From contig NZ_SMKW01000059.1 of assembly GCF_004348985.1 (NCBI RefSeq), positions 1 through 59,405 of the forward strand: a DNA stretch of 59,405 bases. Direction: 5' to 3'. The notes beneath the pieces are model-generated. The model was not told the DNA's origin and did no database searches. It worked only from the letters and a program-made list of their open reading frames with translations. The translations under genes were made by a program, and so were the position numbers. Below, one piece after another: positions 51,264-59,405 of this stretch. Source of the DNA: Saccharopolyspora elongata (GTDB lineage Bacteria > Actinomycetota > Actinomycetes > Mycobacteriales > Pseudonocardiaceae). Positions within the stretch are counted from its first letter, which is position 1; the number at the start of each line of letters is the position of its first letter.

Positions 51264-51791
51264 ATGACCGACACAACCGTTCCTCCGATTCCGGCGTGGC
51301 TAGCACATCTTCCGACCGTCGGCGGCTTGGTAGTCCCGTGGATCACCCCTCGTACCGCAGACGGCCGATACCTCTTCGGGTCCGTAGACCGGACTCGCAT
51401 GAGAGATGCCCTTCGGCGCGGATGGTGCGGAGTGTGTGGCCAACAGCTAGGCGACCGCCTCGTACTGTTGATGCGACTGTCCAATCTGCCGCGCCAGTGC
51501 ACCAACGAACCGGCTCTGCATCCCCAGTGCGCCGCATACACCGTCACGACTTGTCCAATGGTCGGTGGACGTCTCACTCACTACCGGGCAACCCTGCCAC
51601 AGCTCGACTCGACCATGATGCCGGCACCGGACGCAACGGCGCGCCATGGCGCACCAGCCGAGCCGTGGTTCGCCGTATGGCTAACCACGTACCAGGTCGT
51701 CACCAATCACGGCCACCTCATGGCGTCCTACGCCGACAACCGGCCCCTACGGATCAAGCCGATCACCTGGCGGCTTTTCGGGCTCTTCTGA
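51264..51791 (+). CDS. Cys/His hypothetical protein of plasmid type
   Basis: 175 residues from ATG 51264. 'WCGVCGQQLGDRLVLLMR', 'PALHPQCAAYTVTTCPMVG' and 'EPWFAVWLTTYQVV' match a group of proteins repeatedly found on actinobacterial plasmids and prophages. The Cys/His set suggests metal binding. The upstream open frame (from 51096) looks non-coding. It shares the 'ALHxxC...CP' pattern with 30941. Confidence 0.7.
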   Translation: MTDTTVPPIPAWLAHLPTVGGLVVPWITPRTADGRYLFGSVDRTRMRDALRRGWCGVCGQQLGDRLVLLMRLSNLPRQCTNEPALHPQCAAYTVTTCPMVGGRLTHYRATLPQLDSTMMPAPDATARHGAPAEPWFAVWLTTYQVVTNHGHLMASYADNRPLRIKPITWRLFGLF

Positions 51792-52221
51792 CGCAGCGTC
51801 CCGCCTAGCTGAGTTGACCACACCGCCACCACGCTAGGGCGACGACACCTCTACGACATCCCAGCCCTCGTCACATCCACTGCGTCCGTGGGTGAACATG
51901 ACCTGCTTCGCACGGGTTCGGACCCAGCCGCCGCTCACCGACGCGTCACACCCTCAACCCGCTTGCGTCGTCCAGTTTCGCTGGCTCCGCATGAAGATCT
52001 GCACACCACTGGCTCGCAATCTTTCACCGCGCCGGCCCACCCGCTTGTGGTGGTGTGCCCCGGGGATCGCGTTTTGGCAGGCCGGTGAGGACACGGAGCC
52101 GCGTGCAGCAACGCAGCATCCAACACACCGCACTAGGCGAGAAACCGTATCTGATCGGAAAAATCACATTGAGTAGCAATGAGTTTGACTGGATCCGTAT
52201 CGAGCACAGGAGATGGCCGCA
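51792..52221. other. Region without a confident gene
   Basis: 430 bases. A 94-codon frame from 51892 has no ribosome site and an unusual composition (Arg, Pro, Trp), so it was not accepted. Nothing else was recognised. Confidence 0.45.
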
Positions 52222-52479
52222 ATGGATGAGCTGACCAGGATCAGCGCCTACACCCAAGATGGACAGCCGGTCCAGTCCTTCTTTTTCAACGGAATCGAGG
52301 TCATTCTGCGCAGGGATATCCAGGTCACCCCGGATGACCAGCTGCTGCGCCACGACACAGACGGCTTTCGACGGAGGATGCAGGACGCGATGCGTGAGCT
52401 GCCGCCCTCGGCCGCGATCAGGCTCGGCCGATGGACAGAAGAAACGATCGAGCTGGGAGGCGTCCGTGGGGGGTTCTGA
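52222..52479 (+). CDS. Small hypothetical protein
   Basis: 85 residues. ATG 52222 is 9 bases after AGGAG. The ATG at 52213 abuts the site. 'GQPVQSFFFNGIEVILRRDI' is beta-like. The next gene overlaps its end by 14 bases. Confidence 0.6.
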   Translation: MDELTRISAYTQDGQPVQSFFFNGIEVILRRDIQVTPDDQLLRHDTDGFRRRMQDAMRELPPSAAIRLGRWTEETIELGGVRGGF

Positions 52480-52822
52480 AGATCGTTCGCTACTGGCGTG
52501 GGCCGACGAGCCGGTCGACGGCGCGCCGATGTCCGCGGTGAAGGCGATTCTTGCGCGGCCGACCGACTTGCACCCGCGACTACGGCCCGACGACCCCAAG
52601 AACGTGCAGCACGACAACACGCTGCGTGCGCAGTGGGCAGCGCACGCACTAGCTGCCCGAATTGAGCAAGTGCATGGGTCGGATGACCAACCGCTCGAAA
52701 CCGTGGTTGAGGATCTGGTGGCCGATCTATGGCACTTCTGCGACGCATTCGGCATCAACTTCGAAGAGATCATCGAGAAGGGAGCGGAGCGACACGCAGA
52801 CGAAGCAGCCGGCGAAATATGA
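52466..52822 (+). CDS. Small hypothetical protein, helical
   Basis: 118 residues from GTG 52466 with GGGAGG upstream. 'AQWAAHALAARIEQVHGSDD' and 'VEDLVADLWHFCDAFGINFE' form helices. This resembles small control proteins of plasmids, with no clear family. ATGA overlap with the following gene. Confidence 0.6.
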   Translation: MGGSEDRSLLAWADEPVDGAPMSAVKAILARPTDLHPRLRPDDPKNVQHDNTLRAQWAAHALAARIEQVHGSDDQPLETVVEDLVADLWHFCDAFGINFEEIIEKGAERHADEAAGEI

Positions 52823-52995
52823 GCCCCAGTGTCTACGTGCTAGCCCTGAACCAGCTAGCAACCGAGATGTCGCCAAATATCGGGAGCTCGGCGCTGCAGG
52901 TGGCCCCGTATTTCCTGCCAATGCTGGCACCCCTGGGAGAAGCGGGTGTGACGCAACCCGCTGATTTCACGCCACACGACAATACCCTGGAGTGA
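52819..52995 (+). CDS. Micro-protein coupled to upstream gene
   Basis: 58 residues, ATGA overlap with 52466-52822 and 3 bases before the next gene. 'YVLALNQLATEMSPNIGSSA' is mildly hydrophobic. Supported mainly by its place in a string of coupled genes. Confidence 0.5.
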   Translation: MSPSVYVLALNQLATEMSPNIGSSALQVAPYFLPMLAPLGEAGVTQPADFTPHDNTLE

Positions 52996-52998
52996 ACG

Positions 52999-53205
52999 AT
53001 GCCGAGGTACACCGTCACCGGTCTACGTAACCAGACGACGAAAGCCGTTCTCATTTCGGCCGTCTTTGACGGCCGCCCAAGGGAGGTTTCAACACGAACC
53101 AGATCCGGAGACTGGGGCCAGTGGACCCGATTCGCCGAAGTCGTCGACGCCGCAAACCCCACCCGAGCCGAAGCGACTGTCAACGCTCACTTCATCAAGC
53201 GCTGA
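52999..53205 (+). CDS. Small hypothetical protein
   Basis: 68 residues: 'MPRYTVTGLRNQTTKAVLIS' and 'EATVNAHFIKR'. A small mixed alpha-beta protein, similar in layout to short plasmid genes near. Unknown. Confidence 0.55.
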   Translation: MPRYTVTGLRNQTTKAVLISAVFDGRPREVSTRTRSGDWGQWTRFAEVVDAANPTRAEATVNAHFIKR

Positions 53206-53520
53206 CAGTCGTAGCGTTGCTTGTCCCATCGTCGAGCGCCACGATCGTCCACCCGGCGCAGCCGGTAGACGGTCGTGGCGGTTCGCTGGCTTCCAGATTT
53301 GCGGCACTACGCGGCGACCTGCTTCAGCAGGAAGTCCTGCTCCCTACAGGGAATGCCCGATGAGATTTCTACCCATCTCCAACTGTCTCGTCACAAGGAG
53401 CGCCGGTCTTCCTAGCCTCACCGGGCATTCGCCGGACGACGGCTGGCTTTGTCAATACATTGGGCGCTGGACTTCTGATTCCTGGAACTGCTCACCAAAC
53501 CGCGCGAGAAGAGCGTCACC
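53206..53520. other. Region without a confident gene
   Basis: Only weak frames, no ribosome site and no motif recognised. Confidence 0.45.
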
Positions 53521-53871
53521 ATGCCATTCCCCCACAACGACGATCAGGTCGTCAACTACAGAGTCACCGATGCCGTCGACCTCAACCGACTCGTACCCGG
53601 CGCACGGGCGTACCGCTACGCCTCCGTCACATCCGTCGGCCAGCTCGACGTGATCGTGCTGTGCTGCGGCCGGATCTCGCGGCTCAGCGGCGATTTCGTG
53701 CACGCCGTCCATCTGGCCTTGTGTACCAACTGCGCATTGACATACGACGTGCGCGTAATCGACGAAAACGACGGTGGCTTCGTCGCCCAGTTCATCGTCC
53801 GTGACGAGCGGCCCGTCGTGGCCCGGCGACGCAGCGACCACTGGCTTGCCCGCCAGTACCAGAGCTGCTGA
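53521..53871 (+). CDS. Hypothetical protein
   Basis: 116 residues. 'DVIVLCCGRISRLSGDFVHA' and 'LCTNCALTYDVRVIDENDGG' contain four cysteines in two CC/CxxC groups that may bind metal. Not assigned. Confidence 0.6.
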   Translation: MPFPHNDDQVVNYRVTDAVDLNRLVPGARAYRYASVTSVGQLDVIVLCCGRISRLSGDFVHAVHLALCTNCALTYDVRVIDENDGGFVAQFIVRDERPVVARRRSDHWLARQYQSC

Positions 53872-54173
53872 CTCTGCAGCAAATCCTTACCCACGGCTCG
53901 GACACTCGCCACCCGGCCGTCGCAGGCATGTCGCGAGCCCGGCGGACTCGTTGGGCCGGTGGTTCATGGCGTCAGGTGCCTTCTTGCACTCCGGTGATTC
54001 CCGGTGGGCTGAGTTGGTCGGCCACCTGCTGCCGATCCCACTGCACGACCGCGCCGAGTAAGCAGGATCCTGCGCCTCCCTTTCCTTCTCGCTTACACGG
54101 GCTCCGCCGACACGGGTTTCCCATCGGCGTCCTGTTTCGTCCTTATTCGCTTCGTAACAAGGAGCGCCACCCC
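53872..54173. other. Spacer with a possible gene remnant
   Basis: A frame ending at 54061 reads 'DSLGRWFMASGAFLHSGDSR' and 'WAELVGHLLPIPLHDRAE', protein-like in composition but without a credible start, so it may be the tail of a lost gene. Nothing else is recognised. Confidence 0.35.
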
Positions 54174-55054
54174 ATGACCATCACCGACGCTCTTGCCGCT
54201 CGTGCATTTCTGCTGCGCGCCACCGAACCGCCCGCTCCAGCTGTCAGTGCGTTCGTCGTCGCACACGGCCCGGTGGAAGCGGTCGAACGCATCCGGTCCG
54301 GGGCTGCACCGCAGGCGGTCCTGCAGGAGATCTGCAACCGCCAGCCTCGTATCGTTGAGGACCTGGCGGCGATCGACGCCGGCCGATTCCGGCTGTTGAC
54401 TCCGGACGATCCCGACTGGCCGCATGGTGGGTTCCACAGCCTGTCGGAGCACGGCCTCGGTGCTCCCCTAGGTCTCTGGGTTCGTGGCAACGCCGGCCTG
54501 GCTGAAAGCACATGTGCGGCCGTGTCCGTGGTAGGCAGCCGCGCGGCCACCGGCTACGGCGAACACGTCGCCAAGACCCTTGGCATGGATCTGTCCCGGT
54601 CAGGTGTCACCGTCCTGGCCAGCGGTGCCTACGGCATCGACGGCCATGCCCATTGCGGCGCACTGCTCGGCCCCACACCTCCGATCGCGGTCCTGGCCTG
54701 CGGCGTCGACGTCGCCTACCCCCAGGGACATGCCCGGTTGCTGGATTCGGTCGCGCACAACGGACTGCTGATCAGCGAGTACCCCTTCGGTACGAGGCCC
54801 ACTCGGCCCCGGTTCGCAGCCCGGGGCCGGCTGCTGGCAGCCCTCGGGGTGGCGACCGTCGTCGTAGAGGCCGGCCTCCGCAGCGGTGCTGTGGCCGTTG
54901 CCTATACCGCCGCGGCGCTGGGCGTCGCGTCTACGGCGTTCCCGGCCCGATCACCTCCGCCGCATCGACCGGCGTAACTGACCTGTTTCGGGCCGGCGTT
55001 GCCACTCCTGTCGCCGCAGCCGACCACATCACCCATCAGGAAGGCATCCGATGA
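54174..55054 (+). pseudogene. dprA: DNA-processing protein DprA, single-base frameshift near the C-terminus
   Basis: AAGGAG precedes ATG 54174. The Rossmann core is clear: 'VSVVGSRAATGYGEHVAKTL', 'VTVLASGAYGIDGHAHCGAL', 'IAVLACGVDVAYPQGHARLL'. After 'AAALG' near 54920 the expected 'RRVYGVPGPITSAASTGVTD' lies in the next frame and ends at TGA 55054, which overlaps the following ATG. The given frame ends early at 54977. A lost G in a GGG run or a sequencing error would explain it. DprA loads RecA on single-stranded DNA. Confidence 0.8.
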
Positions 55055-55842
55055 CCGAACACTTCGACCTGGCTGCCCACATCGAGCAGGCGGTGGCTAG
55101 CCTCGGCCTTCCGAAAGACTGGGACCTTCGTGTCGAGATCGGGCCCCGCCGTAGCACTCTCGGACTCGAACTCAAGCCGGGCGAACCAGTAAGGGTGCTG
55201 GCGCCGCCGCACGCCACCCCGGAACAAGTCGCGAATTTCGTCCGCGTTCGCCGGAGTTGGCTCGCGAAGAACATACCCGAAGCCCGGCAGCTCGCCCCAG
55301 ATTTCGCGGTCAAGGAATTCGTCGATGGTGAGGAGTTCGCTCTGCTCGGCCGGACCTACCAGCTCCGGCTCACCGAGGACGGTACGCCTGCACGAACCGA
55401 GCGCGTGGTCCACGACCTGGGAGCCACGGACGTCCTCTACATTCCGCACACCCGGCTCGAGGCGAGCCGTAATGCGGTGATCACGCTCTACCGCGACCGT
55501 GGATTGACGTGGGCCAAGGAGCATGGTGAGCGGTACGAACGCCGCGGCGGCATCCAGGGCGTGCGATATGAAGTCCGCAGCCTCGGCCGTCGCCGCTGGG
55601 GCGCCTACAGCCCGGCCAAGCACCTCGTCAGCCTCCACTGGCCGGTATTCGGACTACCGCTCGAGCTGATCGAGTACGTTCTCGTTCACGAACTCGCCCA
55701 CGCCACCCGCCCGTCGGGTCAGCCCCACGGGCCAGCCTGGCAACACCAGATGAACCTGTGGATGCCCGACTGGCGCCAGCGCAAGGAAGCATTGGCCCAG
55801 GCCGGTCGACGGGCCTGGATGGGCGACTGCCAACCGACCTGA
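55051..55842 (+). CDS. YgjP/SprT-like M48-type metallopeptidase
   Basis: 263 residues. 'IEYVLVHELAHATRPSGQPH' followed by 'GPAWQHQM' supplies HExxH and the third His. 'RRSTLGLELKPGEPVRVLAP' is the usual YgjP N-terminus. Start overlaps the original DprA stop by ATGA. It is frequently next to DprA-like genes in mobile DNA. Probably cytoplasmic, target unknown. Confidence 0.85.
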   Translation: MTEHFDLAAHIEQAVASLGLPKDWDLRVEIGPRRSTLGLELKPGEPVRVLAPPHATPEQVANFVRVRRSWLAKNIPEARQLAPDFAVKEFVDGEEFALLGRTYQLRLTEDGTPARTERVVHDLGATDVLYIPHTRLEASRNAVITLYRDRGLTWAKEHGERYERRGGIQGVRYEVRSLGRRRWGAYSPAKHLVSLHWPVFGLPLELIEYVLVHELAHATRPSGQPHGPAWQHQMNLWMPDWRQRKEALAQAGRRAWMGDCQPT

Positions 55843-56043
55843 TCCGCCACAAGTGGCGAGGCAACGCGTCGCCCGGCCTCATCAGTGAAGCGACGGGCAT
55901 CCTGCGTACAGCGCCGCGCACCTTATACAGGTGTCGGGTCCAACCATGCGTCCTGTTGAGAGGAGTGATAGACATGCATGGTAGACAGGCGACGACGACG
56001 AGGTTCGCTCGCCGCGGTGATCCCGATAGGTGGTGGCGTCCAC

Positions 56044-56334
56044 GTGAGCCAGCCGGACGAAACGCCTAAGGAGGTCCTGCAGTTACGCGCTTGCAGATCC
56101 AAGCTCGATGGCATCAAGAGGGACCTACAGGAAGCTCGCGAGGAGCAAGCCGAGGTCGAGGCGAGGATCACCAACCTCCTCGCACGGCAACGCGAGGCGC
56201 GTAAGGAACGGCATCAAGCGGTTCTCGACGCTGACGCCGCTAAGATCCCGCGTTTGACGATCTCCAAGGAAGTCGGAATGCAGCGCAGCAACGTCTACAA
56301 GCTCCTGGAGGACGGAAACGCCTCCGATTCGTAG
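56044..56334 (+). CDS. Coiled-coil protein with C-terminal HTH-like segment
   Basis: 96 residues from GTG 56044 (the frame is open to 55978). 'RSKLDGIKRDLQEAREEQAE' and following form a coiled coil, and 'PRLTISKEVGMQRSNVYKLL' resembles a recognition helix of small DNA-binding proteins. It could be a plasmid regulator. Convergent with the M23 gene. Confidence 0.6.
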   Translation: MSQPDETPKEVLQLRACRSKLDGIKRDLQEAREEQAEVEARITNLLARQREARKERHQAVLDADAAKIPRLTISKEVGMQRSNVYKLLEDGNASDS

Positions 56335-56423
56335 CTCTGAACGCTTTGCGCGAGTGTCCCGTATCGGTGGAGCAGAGGCCGACCAGTGCCGTGCTGTAGC
56401 GGTGTGCGGGCTCGGTACGGACG

Positions 56424-57359
56424 TCAGCCACATAGCGGTGATGCTGACTGTTGCCGGAAGAACGTGACCGGGTCGACGGGTTGGCTGTCGACTTCGACCT
56501 GGAAATGCAGGTGCGGGCCTGTTGATTCCCCGCGATCGCCGACCTCGGCAACGGGTTGTCCAGTGTGGACCCCTTGGCCTTTCTCGACGATGTTGCGGTT
56601 GTTGTGCCCGTAGGTGGTGACGACGCCGTTTGAGTGTTGTATGCGGATCCAGAGTCCGTAGCCACGGGCGGGGCCGGAGTCGATGACCGTGCCACTGCTG
56701 GCGGCAAGGATGGGTGTGCCTATCGGTGCGGCGATGTCTTGACCGCGATGAAACTCGCTACCTCGCCGACCGAAACCGGAGGTGCACTGCCCCTGCGCGG
56801 GAACGGTCCAGTTCCCGGAGGGCGTGCCGGTGCAGGCAGCATCATGGACGCTGCCGAGGAGTTGGCGCGCAGCGTGTTCGTGTTGGGCGTATTCGTGTGG
56901 AAATCCGGAGCGCTGGACGGCTTGTGCAGCATCGTTGATGGTCATCTTCTGCCAGCCGGGAACTGCGAGAAGATGCCGATAGAACTGGGTGGTGCTGTAG
57001 GTGCTGTTCATGACTTGGTCGGCGCCCCACCCTTGGGATGGGCGTTGCTGGAACAGTCCGAGGCTGTCTCGATCGCCGTGATCGAGGTTGCGCAGCCGGG
57101 ATTCTTGGATCGCGGTCACGAGTGCGATCACCCAGCCGCGCTCTGGGACGTTCATCTGCTTCCCTATTGCGACGATGATTGCAGCGTTCGAGATCTGGTC
57201 CGGTCCGTACCCGTGGCTCGCCGTAGCTGAGTCGGTTGGAGTGCAGTTCGTAGAACCGCCACTGTTGAAGAGGGTGGCTGCGATTCCCAACAACGCGGCG
57301 GCAGCAAGCACGATCACTGCGATGGCGCCGACCAGCACCGTGGTGATGAGTTTGCGCAT
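56424..57359 (-). CDS. Conjugation-type peptidoglycan hydrolase (lysozyme-like plus M23 domain)
   Basis: 311 residues. N-terminal anchor 'VLVGAIAVIVLAAAALLGIA', a transglycosylase-like part 'ALVTAIQESRLRNLDHGDRD' and 'SLGLFQQRPSQGWG', then an M23 endopeptidase with 'GSEFHRGQDIAAPIGTP' (HxxxD) and 'TGPHLHFQVE' (HxH). Such two-domain hydrolases open the wall for Gram-positive conjugation. It begins 7 bases after the replication-relaxation gene on the same strand. Confidence 0.9.
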   Translation of the reverse strand: MRKLITTVLVGAIAVIVLAAAALLGIAATLFNSGGSTNCTPTDSATASHGYGPDQISNAAIIVAIGKQMNVPERGWVIALVTAIQESRLRNLDHGDRDSLGLFQQRPSQGWGADQVMNSTYSTTQFYRHLLAVPGWQKMTINDAAQAVQRSGFPHEYAQHEHAARQLLGSVHDAACTGTPSGNWTVPAQGQCTSGFGRRGSEFHRGQDIAAPIGTPILAASSGTVIDSGPARGYGLWIRIQHSNGVVTTYGHNNRNIVEKGQGVHTGQPVAEVGDRGESTGPHLHFQVEVDSQPVDPVTFFRQQSASPLCG

Positions 57360-57366
57360 GCGCAGA

Positions 57367-58407
57367 TCACCACGCTGGGGACCACGTCAGATCCCTGGCG
57401 TGCCAGGGTGGCATCGGTGCAGGTGGGCTCAGGCGCGGCTGCGATGTCGGCTCGATGGCCTCGGGGAGGGTGTTGCTGGCGGTTGCTGGCAGCGCCAGCT
57501 GCGGCCAGGCGGCGAGCAGCTCGATCAGCCGTCGGCGCCCGGCTCGAGAATTCCGTAGAGGCAACCACATCTCGGGGGATGCGCCTGCGCCGACGTGCTG
57601 CAGGTGTTGGGCATTGGTGGTCGCGATCGGTAGGTCGTGCGGCCTGGCATGGGTTTTCAGGTGCTCGGTCAGCAAGTTCCGCACGTGGGTTTCCCGTTGT
57701 GGAGTGGCGAAGTACGCCAGCAGCGGAGTGATGACGCGGGTGGTGGTGGCGAGTTCGAAGTAGCCGGGCAGTTTCGCTACGAAGCGGGACAACTGGTAGC
57801 TGCCGGTGTCCCACTCCAGGAACCATTCGATCTCACGGTCGCCTTCGCGCCAGCGGCCGTAGCCGTCGGGGCGGACGAGGTCGCCGAAATGGCGGGCGCA
57901 GCGGGCCTCGGACCACCATGCGGTCACTGCACAGTCATGCCTAGCGAGAGCGTCCGCGAGGAGTGTGGTGAAGAAGCTGTTCACGCCGTGCAGGTGAGCC
58001 AAGCGTAGTGAGTAGGCGATGCCGACGGAGCGTTCAGCGCGGAATTTGAGCTCGCGCGGTTCGAGGCCGTCCTCGTGGGCAAGGACATGGGCGCCGGCGG
58101 TGTCGAGGACGTAGTACATCGGCGCTCGTCCCCGTCCGATGTAGGGCTGGAAGCGGTCGAGCACGCGCCATTGGTAGAGCCGGCGCAGCCGGTGGTTGGC
58201 GGCGCGGCCGGACGGGAACGCGATCGCGGTGATCTGGTGTGTGGTCAGTACGCGGTGTTCGGCGAGCATGCGCGCGATCCACCGGTCGCGAGCGGTGAGG
58301 TGTGCGGCGATGGTGGCTTGATGTTCGGTGGACGCGGCCAGCCGTGAGCTGACGCGACCAGGTACCGGAGCGCGAAAATCACGTTGCGGTCTAATGGGTT
58401 CCAACAT
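57367..58407 (-). CDS. Replication-relaxation family protein
   Basis: 346 residues. 'RDRWIARMLAEHRVLTTHQI' is the winged-helix start, then 'GRAANHRLRRLYQWRVLDRF', 'RAPMYYVLDTAGAHVLA' and 'WFLEWDTGSYQLSRFVAKLP' are typical of the Replic_Relax family, involved in plasmid replication or transfer initiation. It lies 81 bases after the conjugation ATPase. It is a good indicator of a conjugative plasmid or ICE. Confidence 0.88.
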   Translation of the reverse strand: MLEPIRPQRDFRAPVPGRVSSRLAASTEHQATIAAHLTARDRWIARMLAEHRVLTTHQITAIAFPSGRAANHRLRRLYQWRVLDRFQPYIGRGRAPMYYVLDTAGAHVLAHEDGLEPRELKFRAERSVGIAYSLRLAHLHGVNSFFTTLLADALARHDCAVTAWWSEARCARHFGDLVRPDGYGRWREGDREIEWFLEWDTGSYQLSRFVAKLPGYFELATTTRVITPLLAYFATPQRETHVRNLLTEHLKTHARPHDLPIATTNAQHLQHVGAGASPEMWLPLRNSRAGRRRLIELLAAWPQLALPATASNTLPEAIEPTSQPRLSPPAPMPPWHARDLTWSPAW

Positions 58408-58488
58408 GCAGAGTCCTCCGAACGGGATCGCAGAGACGCACAGCGGCGCGCCGCCCAGTGATGCGGGGTTGCCTTGGGACTGGGTGTT

Positions 58489-59301
58489 TCAGCTCGCGCG
58501 GCGCGGGTCGAAGCCACTGGCGTCCGGCTCGTCGTCGTGTGCGCGGTCGGCACTGGAGGCCAGGGGGCGGGTGTGGCGTGCCGCTGCCTGACGGACCGTC
58601 TTGGCTCGCCCGCGGATAGCCGGCGGGAGCGGTTGGGTGGTGACTGTGAACGGTGGCGTTTCCTCGCCGTTGACGACCAGTCGGGTGGCGGCGTGGAAGG
58701 CGCCGAGGTGGGCTAGGTCGTGTTCGGAGATCCGGGGGGCGGTGTGGCGGGCGAGTTCGCGGGCGTCTTCCGGTGAGGCGTTGAAGAAGATTTTCGAGCG
58801 GGCGTTGGTGGAGATTCCTTCTTTGAGATCTCGTGGGAGTTGACTGAGATGCTGGTGCGCGAGCGTCATCGCGAGCCGGTAGCCACGGGCTTCGGCGAGC
58901 ATGTCGTCCATGGCGTAGGGCAAGTTGAGGAAGTTGTGCGCTTCATCGACGTAAAGGGCTGCGTCCTGTCGGTGGCGTTGCGGCAGCTTCGCGCGGCCGG
59001 TGGTGGCTTGCCAGACACGCGCGACGATGAGCGAGCCCAACAACCGGGTGGTGTCTTCACCGAGGCTGCCTTTGGGGATACGCACCAGGCACAGGCCACC
59101 ATCCAACACAGTAGATAGATCCACTGTGGAAGGACCTGCCGCGATGGCCTTGACCACGAACGGCCGCAACAAGAACGCCCGCAGTTTGTTCAGCAGCGGG
59201 GCGATGGACTGAGCGCGGGCGGCGTCGGAGAGCTGCTCATACCAGTTCCAGAATCCCCGCAGCGTCGGGTCATCCTTTAGAGTTCCTAACAGAATGATCA
59301 C
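58489..59301 (-). pseudogene. Conjugal-transfer ATPase (TraM/VirD4-like), 5' part replaced by an IS element
   Basis: 270 residues of the C-terminal half. 'TLRGFWNWYEQLSDAARAQS', 'GSLGEDTTRLLGSLIVARVW', Walker B-like 'DAALYVDEAHNFLNLPYAMD' and 'YRLAMTLAHQHLSQLPRDLK' match the ATPase found beside Replic_Relax proteins. The Walker A part is absent. Homology stops at about 59295, where IS sequence begins, and the apparent GTG start at 59301 is made by the junction. Transfer should be impaired if no other copy exists. Confidence 0.82.
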
Positions 59302-59323
59302 TTGTAGTGACTGGCATTCCCTG

Positions 59324-59405
59324 ATGGTTGATCATGATCGTGTGAAGAAGGGTGAGCAGCCGCCATGGATCGTGTCCGACGAGCTGTGGGAGCGAATCGA
59401 GCCGT
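59324..59405 (+). mobile_element. Start of an IS element transposase (IS5-like), 3' end outside window
   Basis: ATG 59324 opens a frame 'VKKGEQPPWIVSDELWERIE' that continues past the window edge, the typical N-terminus of IS5-group transposases ('PW.VSDELWE.IEP'). The IS left end must lie around 59295-59323, and no terminal repeat can be confirmed because the right end is not included. Confidence 0.7.

Noticed and set aside
1..59405. CRISPR arrays, tRNA and rRNA genes
   Set aside because: No regularly spaced direct repeats and no tRNA cloverleaf or rRNA signature were recognised by eye. A tRNA scan would be decisive.

Overview
The window is high-GC actinobacterial DNA. WhiB, DUF397/DUF5753 and DUF6879 regulators, a DUF6545 (MAB_1171c-like) membrane protein, an F420-type nitroreductase domain and a secretin-less Tad locus together suggest a Pseudonocardiales-like or other mycelial actinomycete. 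This is an inference from gene content only. Most of the window is accessory, recombined DNA rather than core chromosome.

Layout. (1) 1-2273: tail of an amino-acid ABC permease, a MOSC protein and a VanB-type ferredoxin/flavin reductase. (2) 2280-4771: a gene graveyard holding IS3 transposase pieces in both orientations, a serine hydrolase N-terminus, a DUF6545 scrap, an alpha/beta hydrolase with a frameshift, a serine recombinase tail and a metallo-beta-lactamase-fold head. (3) 4768-9409: an intact leftward catabolic operon (MFS, nitronate monooxygenase, tautomerase, MDR oxidoreductase) divergent from a LysR regulator. (4) 9463-14905: a second catabolic set in decay (broken MFS, esterase with nonsense codons and frameshifts, intact nitronate monooxygenase, frameshifted MHS symporter carrying thirteen 9-bp repeats, truncated aldehyde dehydrogenase). 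(5) 15037-22160: two DUF5753-type regulator systems around a NUDIX and pseudo-exonuclease operon, with a 64-bp perfect palindrome at the divergent promoter.

(6) 22362-25270: a candidate RiPP locus. A 40-residue peptide with a good ribosome binding site is followed by an asparagine-synthetase-like macrolactam synthetase and a coupled methyltransferase, with no lasso B protein or transporter seen nearby. (7) 25267-30136: WhiB, then a coupled XRE / ImmA-IrrE / DUF6545 module whose membrane protein is fused to a DDN-type domain, followed by an amidohydrolase; two near-identical operator-like palindromes lie upstream. (8) 30316-33664: small Cys proteins, two exported proteins and a KAS III-like protein lacking the usual cysteine. 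(9) 34123-45520: a complete Tad-type pilus locus ending in a large LysM-BTAD membrane protein. (10) 45521-47278: a 1.7-kb gene-poor, hairpin-rich spacer. (11) 47279-59405: plasmid or ICE-like DNA: amidoligase plus class II amidotransferase, many small coupled genes, DprA (frameshifted), SprT/YgjP-like protease, an M23 hydrolase, a replication-relaxation protein and a conjugation ATPase cut by an IS element at the right edge.

The strongest candidates for undescribed biology are the peptide / Asn-synthetase-like / methyltransferase locus at 22.7-25.3 kb, the XRE-ImmA-DUF6545/DDN-amidohydrolase operon, the palindromic operator array at 16.75 kb and the amidoligase-amidotransferase locus. No tRNA, rRNA or CRISPR array was recognised.
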